A stretch of 64,000 bases of DNA, from positions 243,594 to 307,593 of the forward strand of contig CAVPBX010000011.1 in the NCBI GenBank assembly GCA_963702305.1, written 5' to 3'. The notes under the pieces are model-generated. The model saw only the letters and a list, made by a program, of their open reading frames with translations, had not been told where the DNA came from and did no database searches. Shown piece by piece: positions 59,883 through 64,000 of the stretch (its first letter is position 1; each line of letters starts with the position of its first letter). The position numbers and the translations under genes are program-made. The stretch is from PALSA-693 sp963702305. GTDB taxonomy: Bacteria; Actinomycetota; Acidimicrobiia; Acidimicrobiales; Palsa-688.

Positions 59883-61175
59883 TTATCGCTTATTCATCAT
59901 CCCTTCGATCTCCTCTGTCGTGATCGGTATCTTCTCCATCAAATCGACATTCCCACCCTCCCTGATCCAAATATCATTTTCGATCTGGATTCCCATCTGC
60001 TCCTCCGCAATATAAACTCCCGGCTCCACCGTCAGCACCATCCCTTCCTTCAACGCCTCATTCCGCGGCCCCGGATCGTGTACATCGATCCCCAGATGAT
60101 GCGACACCCCATGATACATATACTTCATATACGCCGGACTCTCCGGTGTCTGATTCCTGACATCCGCCTCTGTCAGCAACCCGATGCCGATGAAGACTTC
60201 CGTAGCCTGCTCCCCCATCTCCTTGTGATATTCCGCCAGACTGATCCCCGGCCTCAACAACCCCTTCGCATGACGGTGGAGCGCGAGCACGGCATCATAT
60301 ACCTCCTTCTGCCGCGCCGAAAACCGGCCGTTCACCGGTACGGTCCTCGTCATGTCCGCACTATACCCTCCATAGGCGGCGCCAAAATCCATCAAGACCA
60401 ACTCGCCGCCACGACACTCACCATTATTTGAAATATAATGCAAAGTCCTCGCCCGGTCACCCGAAGCAACGATACTCTCATAAGCAGGACCCGTGGAACG
60501 CCTCGACAGAAATCCCCGCCAGATCTCCGCTTCGACCTCATATTCCATCACCCCCGGGCGGATAAAGGACAGCAAATGCCGGAACGTCGCACCCGTAATA
60601 TCCGCCGCCTCTTGCATCAATGCCACCTCCCGCGCCGTCTTGACGGCCCGAAGCCCGCGCAGGATGCGCGCCGAACGCCGGTACGAGTGAAGAGGAAAAC
60701 GCTCTTTTATCTCCCGGATATACCGGTACTGCCGCGTATTCAACGGCCCGCCCCGCCGGTCATTCTCATTCGACCCGAGGTAAATATGATCTGCCATATG
60801 TACCCACTGCTGTAACAGCAGGTCCAGGCTGTCAAGCCAAACCACCGTGGTAATCCCTGAGATCTTCCTGCCCTCTTCCATACGCAGCCGCCTCCCGTCC
60901 CATTTCTCCTTCGTTTCATTCGGCCTCACCAATACCAATACCTCCCTGTATCGCGGATCGGGATGCTCAGGGAAAAGAATCACCATACTGTCCTCCTGTA
61001 CAATACCAGACAACCAGAACAGATCGCTGCTTTGCAGGAAAGGATAGTGCGCATCCCCATTCGAGGGCATTTCATCATTACTGACAAAGATGGCAATGGA
61101 ACCCGCTCGACAGCGGGCAGCAAACCGAGCCCGGTTTTCAATGAACAACTCCGGAACTTCTGGATAGAATTTCAT
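59883..61175 (-). CDS. Xaa-Pro aminopeptidase (M24B)
   Basis: A 430-residue protein. The N-terminal AMP_N domain begins YPEVPELFIENRARFAAR. The catalytic pita-bread domain has LVLMDFGAAYGGYSADMTRT (two metal Asp), MYHGVSHHLGIDVHDPGP (metal His), MVLTVEPGVYIAEEQMGIQI (metal Glu) and IQIENDIWI (metal Glu). It removes N-terminal residues before proline using two Mn or Co ions. No signal peptide, so cytoplasmic. Divergent from pckA with an AT-rich spacer. Confidence 0.9.
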   Translation of the reverse strand: MKFYPEVPELFIENRARFAARCRAGSIAIFVSNDEMPSNGDAHYPFLQSSDLFWLSGIVQEDSMVILFPEHPDPRYREVLVLVRPNETKEKWDGRRLRMEEGRKISGITTVVWLDSLDLLLQQWVHMADHIYLGSNENDRRGGPLNTRQYRYIREIKERFPLHSYRRSARILRGLRAVKTAREVALMQEAADITGATFRHLLSFIRPGVMEYEVEAEIWRGFLSRRSTGPAYESIVASGDRARTLHYISNNGECRGGELVLMDFGAAYGGYSADMTRTVPVNGRFSARQKEVYDAVLALHRHAKGLLRPGISLAEYHKEMGEQATEVFIGIGLLTEADVRNQTPESPAYMKYMYHGVSHHLGIDVHDPGPRNEALKEGMVLTVEPGVYIAEEQMGIQIENDIWIREGGNVDLMEKIPITTEEIEGMMNKR

Positions 61176-61419
61176 GTCAACCTATTACCCGGTTCCTTTC
61201 CCGGTCGTAAAGTCGAACCGGGCCCCGCCCTGACAAATTTATTGAATGATTATTAAATAGGCGTTTTATTCGGACAGCCTCAAACTAACGTTCGTTAGTT
61301 ATTAGTCAAATTTTAACCAAGCCCTATCATAATTTGATAATTTCAAATTTGAGTAGCCTTTACGGGCTTGCTAATGAAAAAAATAACTTTAGCTTTGTCG
61401 CAAACAAACGATCGCTTTT

Positions 61420-63056
61420 ATGCCATTGCCTGTCATTGCTCGCCCGACGGACAGTCTTCTCCGTCTCGGTTTGCGTATCTCCGATACCATTCACTATCAA
61501 CTCCCACCGGAAGACCTCGCCCGGCATTGCCTTCGGCGCAAGGAAGGAGTGCTGGGCGACACCGGTGCACTCGTTATCCGGACAGGCGTCTTCACCGGCC
61601 GCAGCCCCAAAGACCGCTATATCGTAAGAGACGAGATCACCAATGGCTCCGTCCACTGGAACGACTTCAACCAACCCATCGATCCGGCCTATTTTCATCG
61701 CATCTTTAACGCCGTGACGACCTCGCTCAACAGGCACCGGACTCTTCGTACGCGATCGCTACGTCTGCGCCGACCCACGTCACCGCCACAACATCCGGGT
61801 CATCAACGAAAACCCCAGCGGGAACCTTTTCGCCTACAATATGTTCCTCCGGCCCACGGAAGAGGAACTCGACGAATTCCGCCCGGAATGGCAAATCCTC
61901 GCCGCTCCTGGCCTCTCCCTCAACTCTGCCGAATGCGGCACCCGCAGTTCCACCGCCGTGGTCATCTCCTTCCGTCACCGCTTGATCGTACTCGCCGGCA
62001 CCGCATATACCGGCGAGATCAAAAAGGCCGTTTTTACCATCCTCAACTTCCTCCTGCCCCGCGACCGCAACGTATTGAGCATGCACTGCTCCGCCAACGA
62101 AGGTCCCAAAGGCGACACCGCCATCTTCTTCGGCCTTAGCGGCACCGGCAAGACCACCCTTAGCGCCGACCCCGGGATGCCTGGTTATCGGCGACGACGA
62201 ACATGGGTGGAAACAGAAGACAATATCTTTAACTTTGAAGGCGGCTGCTATGCGAAATGTATCCACCTCCGGGAGGACAAGGAACCCGAAATTTATCGCG
62301 CTATCCGCCCCGGCGCCCTGGTAGAGAATGTCAAATTCTACCCCGGCACCGACCGCATCAACTTCAGCGATGGCTCCATCACTGAAAATACCCGCGTCTC
62401 CTACCCTTCTCCTATATCAGCAATGCCATTGAACCCTCCGTCGGCGTCCTCCCGACCAATATCTTCTTTCTCACTTGCGACGCCTATGGCGTACTGCCCC
62501 CGATCTCCCGGCTCAATCCCGGCCAGGCCATGTACCAATTCATCTCCGGCTACACCGCAAAAGTGGCCGGCACCGAGACCGGGATCACCGAGCCCAAACC
62601 CACCTTCAGCGCCTGCTTTGGCGCCCCCTTCCTTCCCCTCCACCCCGGCCGCTATGCCGAACTGCTGGGTAAGAAGATCAAACAACATGGGGTCAACGTA
62701 TGGATGGTCAACACCGGATGGTCCGGCGGGCCCCATGGCCAGGGCAGCCGCATTCAACTTTCCTATACCCGCGCCATGATCACCGCCGCCCTCGAAGGGC
62801 TCTCGACAAAGTGGAATATCATCCCCATCCCGTCTTCGGCATGGCCATCCCGTCCAGTTGCCCCGGTGTCCCCGCCGAACTCCTCAACCCGAGGAATACC
62901 TGGCCATCCCTCACTGCTTATGATGAGATGGCAGGCCACCTGGCCGATTGGTTTACAACAAATTTTCAGAAATATGCGGGAGATATCCCCTCCCCCGAGA
63001 TCCACGCCGCCGCCCCGGTACATCCCGGCTCCAAACCCATTCGTCCCTGGAGGTAA
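61420..63056 (+). CDS. pckA: ATP-dependent phosphoenolpyruvate carboxykinase, several frameshifts
   Basis: The pieces TDTGALVIRT-type start (GVLGDTGALVIRTGVFTGRS), LFVRDRYVCADPRHRHNIRV, NMFLRPTEEELDEFRPEW, IFFGLSGTGKTTLSADP (P-loop), LVIGDDEHGW (metal site), NIFNFEGGCYAK, ISNAIEPSVGVLPTNIFFLT and MYQFISGYTAKVAGTETGIT together make a full Bacteroidota PckA of about 540 residues. They lie in different frames: shifts are needed near 61,720, twice near 62,170-62,215, near 62,400-62,410 with a return by about 62,520, and near 62,820. That many indels in an otherwise conserved essential-type gene, close to the block B/C join, points to sequencing error. It converts oxaloacetate to PEP in gluconeogenesis. 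Confidence 0.85.
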
Positions 63057-63152
63057 CCCTCCGGTACATTAAAAAATAAAAAAAAGTTAAAGAAAAAAGG
63101 AAGATTTTAAAATAAAATGCAGAACTTGGCGCACACAATTTCGTTTTAAGGT

Positions 63153-63425
63153 CTACGATTGTTTGCCAAAACTAACTCCATCAAACTGATTGATGGGGTT
63201 TTTTATTTCCTCGCCCCGCTCCCTTTTCTCCCCACCCCTTAAAAAAGTCCATACAACTGCGAGTTCGATCCTCGTAATAATCTCCCCCAGATGCTCCTCA
63301 TTCTCCGGAAACTTATTCTTGTCGATATCCACGATCAATAACGGCCCCTCCTTATACCCCTCGATCCACTTGTTGTAAAAATCGTTCAGCCGTTTCAGAT
63401 AGTCCAACCGGATATTCTCCTCATA
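63153..63425 (-). CDS. deoxynucleoside kinase, C-terminal end only
   Basis: EYEENIRLDYLKRLNDFYNK, WIEGYKEGPLLIVDIDKNKF and the following helix match the end of dNK-family deoxyadenosine/deoxyguanosine kinases. The P-loop half is missing because the block B/C join falls at about 63,425. The stop is at 63153. Lower GC places it in block B. Confidence 0.75.
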   Translation of the reverse strand, partial: YEENIRLDYLKRLNDFYNKWIEGYKEGPLLIVDIDKNKFPENEEHLGEIITRIELAVVWTFLRGGEKRERGEEIKNPINQFDGVSFGKQS

Positions 63426-64000
63426 TTCCCGCCGTGTCCACGCCCTTGTAGCCCAGCTTGTGGATCTTGCCGGGCACGGTGAGCCCGGACCGTGTTCCGC
63501 CGAACCCGGGTGCCTTCTCGATCAGGAACGCGGTGAGGTTGCGGTGCGGCTGGCCGGTGTTCTCCTCGGTGCGGGCGAGCAGCGCGACCAGGCTGGACGT
63601 GGCGCCGTTGGTAAGCCACATCTTCTGGCCGCTGATGACGTAATCGTCGCCGTCGCGCCGGGCGGCGGTGCGGATCGCGGCGACGTCCGAGCCGAGATCC
63701 GGTTCTGACATGGACAGCGCGCTGCGGACCTCTCCTGTCGCCATCTTGGGCAGGAAGAAGTCCTGCTGCTCTTGCGTGCCGTGCGCGGCGATCAGGTAAG
63801 CGACGATGAAGTGCGTGTTGATGATCCCGGACAGGGACATCCAGCCCCTGGTGAGTTCCTCCACCACGAGCGCGTAGGTGAGCAAGGACTCACCGAGCCC
63901 GCCAGCCGTTGATCGTCAGGCCGAACACGTCGAAGTCCTCTTCCAGCCGCGTCACGATCCCGTCTGGGTAGACGTCCGCGTGGTCGAGTTCCGAGGCGAC
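63426..64000 (-). CDS. acyl-CoA dehydrogenase fragment, actinobacterial
   Basis: GC-rich block C. VASELDHADVYPDGIVTRLE and EDFDVFGLTI are read in from the window edge (5' end outside). A one-base shift near 63,900 leads to GLGESLLTYALVVEELTRGW, SMSEPDLGSDVAAIRTAARR, ISGQKMWLTNGATSSLVALL and KIHKLGYKGVDT, where the sequence jumps into block B. These are the central FAD- and substrate-binding parts of an acyl-CoA dehydrogenase. It differs from the enzyme at 40592. Both ends are incomplete. Confidence 0.82.

Noticed and set aside
61720..62820. pckA as a natural pseudogene
   Set aside because: All conserved segments are present and undegraded; only single-base shifts break it, and they cluster near an assembly join.
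43240..63425. A 20 kb Bacteroidota island naturally inserted in an actinobacterium
   Set aside because: The flanking genes (CBS at left, acyl-CoA dehydrogenase at right) are not two halves of one gene, no mobile-element ends are seen, and the outer genes of the block are cut mid-gene.

Overview
The window is not one continuous genome. By base composition, codon use and gene families it falls into three blocks joined inside genes. Block A (1 to about 43,240) is a very GC-rich actinobacterial sequence: many GTG/TTG starts, leaderless promoters, NarL-type two-component systems, WYL and MarR regulators, an sdhCAB operon with a LysR gene. Block B (about 43,240 to 63,425) has lower GC, rare Shine-Dalgarno sites, TAnnTTTG-type promoters and gene families typical of Bacteroidota, probably Chitinophagaceae: eukaryote-like citrate synthase, PurS, LptG, TolC-like and M1 peptidase genes. 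Block C (about 63,425 to 64,000) is GC-rich again and holds a piece of an actinobacterial acyl-CoA dehydrogenase. At each join one gene runs mid-frame into an unrelated gene, and the lost halves do not reappear on the far side. A chimeric assembly therefore explains the layout better than a natural insertion.

Block A begins with a probable integrative or conjugative element (1-9,056): the helicase part of a MobF relaxase, small membrane and hypothetical proteins, a PIN-like toxin/antitoxin-like pair, a release-factor homologue without domain 1, a DUF3024 gene with an in-frame TGA, and a nucleotidyltransferase/HEPN pair. It ends at a tRNA-3'-end-like sequence that may be an attachment site. 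Chromosomal genes follow: an MmpL-type exporter (9.2-11.3 kb); two NarL-type histidine kinase/response regulator systems (11.7-16.1 kb); an amidohydrolase, SDR and metallo-hydrolase set (17-20 kb); MarR/DUF3224, a GNAT, a DHA2 exporter and a WYL regulator (20-24.3 kb); a compact exosortase-like locus with its own strong promoter, a small anchor-like protein, a secreted protein with a C-terminal sorting-like tail and a processive glycosyltransferase (24.4-28 kb); a nickel/cobalt permease joined to a Fur-type regulator (29.1-30.7 kb); LysR/DUF5522-like genes divergent from sdhCAB (30.7-35.6 kb); tRNA-Asp and tRNA-Phe (35.8-36 kb); a less GC-rich cargo with a DHA2 exporter, a small HTH protein behind a double operator and a PRC-barrel protein (36.2-39 kb); then an SDR, an adenylate cyclase, an acyl-CoA dehydrogenase and a cystathionine beta-synthase that breaks off at the first join.

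Block B carries the end of an ABC ATPase, a TolC-like protein, metX/OsmC/homocysteine-synthase genes, citrate synthase, lptG, tgt, two glycosyltransferases, rsmG, a NarL-type regulator, an M1 peptidase, a PepSY-like protein, rsmI, purS, pssA, a Xaa-Pro aminopeptidase, pckA and the end of a deoxynucleoside kinase. Single-base frameshifts recur and cluster near the joins (41.7-43.1, 61.7-62.9 and 63.9 kb). This looks like uncorrected sequencing indels at contig ends, so broken genes there should not be read as natural pseudogenes without checking reads.
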